DNA from: Akkermansia muciniphila
GTDB taxonomy: Bacteria > Verrucomicrobiota > Verrucomicrobiia > Limisphaerales > F1-80-MAGS106
Direction of reading: 5' to 3'
Length of the DNA: 34,179 bases
Assembly: GCA_945865375.1 (NCBI GenBank)
Contig: CAMBEJ010000048.1
Span: 1-34,179, forward strand
In this document: positions 34,095-34,179 of the stretch, one piece after another
Layout of the letters: the number at the start of each line of letters is the position of its first letter
Numbering within the stretch: the stretch's first letter is position 1
Position numbers and translations under genes: made by a program
The notes under the pieces: generated by a model
Told to the model about the DNA's origin: nothing
Seen by the model: the letters and a program-made list of their open reading frames with translations, nothing else
The model's database searches: none

Positions 34095-34179
34095 GTATTT
34101 TTGGAAAATGATTTGAGAATCCCCCGTGAATTGCACGAACCGTTGGTTTCGGTAGGGATGCAAACCGCCGAGGCCTGAG

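Overview
The window looks like an accessory stretch of a GC-rich chromosome from the PVC superphylum, most likely a soil or freshwater Verrucomicrobium of the Pedosphaera/Limisphaerales kind. The evidence is the gene content: Planctomycete-type cytochrome (DUF1549/DUF1553) plus DUF1501 pairs, a 'PVC-type' membrane dehydrogenase with a C-terminal CxxCH, DUF1080 proteins, and two major-pilin-like proteins with the [17 protein letters not shown] leader and a C-terminal DGHAE motif. A Ser/Thr kinase remnant and several palindromic intergenic repeats fit the same group. The taxonomic call is an inference from gene families. No rRNA, tRNA or CRISPR array was seen.

Layout. 252-3157: a decayed type I restriction subunit (hsdR) overlapping an intact small DUF45 metallopeptidase. 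3352-7757 (minus): an intact cytochrome/DUF1501 pair with ATGA overlap. 7891-10305: a scrapyard holding a kinase remnant carrying an in-frame palindrome, a pilin-like gene, an antitoxin fused to a shattered PIN toxin, and an IS91-like remnant. 10632-14314 (minus): an ABC-2 exporter operon of one ATPase and two DUF3526-type permeases, preceded by a 56-codon ORF. 15052-15801: an esterase lacking its export signal. 16008-18344: a wrecked heavy-metal RND efflux locus.

18442-25406 is the best preserved and most interesting part. A divergent RpiR/SIS regulator sits opposite a tightly packed minus-strand operon of Gfo/Idh/MocA oxidoreductase, EamA transporter, homocysteine-S-methyltransferase-family protein, NagB-type deaminase and ROK-type kinase. 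On its own side the regulator is followed by a protein with two DUF1080 (3-keto-glycoside hydrolase-like) modules. A perfect palindrome TGTTGC-GACT-GCAACA lies between the two arms and overlaps a good sigma70-like -35 box. I read this as a self-regulated catabolic module for an unidentified, probably amino-sugar-containing, glycoside.

25635-34179: an intact PVC membrane dehydrogenase, then a decayed zone with a short DITPP remnant, an AraC cupin remnant, a second pilin-like gene, a DUF5060 glycoside-hydrolase gene with its core deleted, and a second cytochrome/DUF1501 pair in which both genes are broken.

A recurring theme is loss of the middle of genes: hsdR, czcA, the czcC-czcA junction, the DUF5060 gene and the second DUF1553 gene all keep recognisable ends joined directly. 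The same intervals carry at least three kinds of dispersed inverted repeat.
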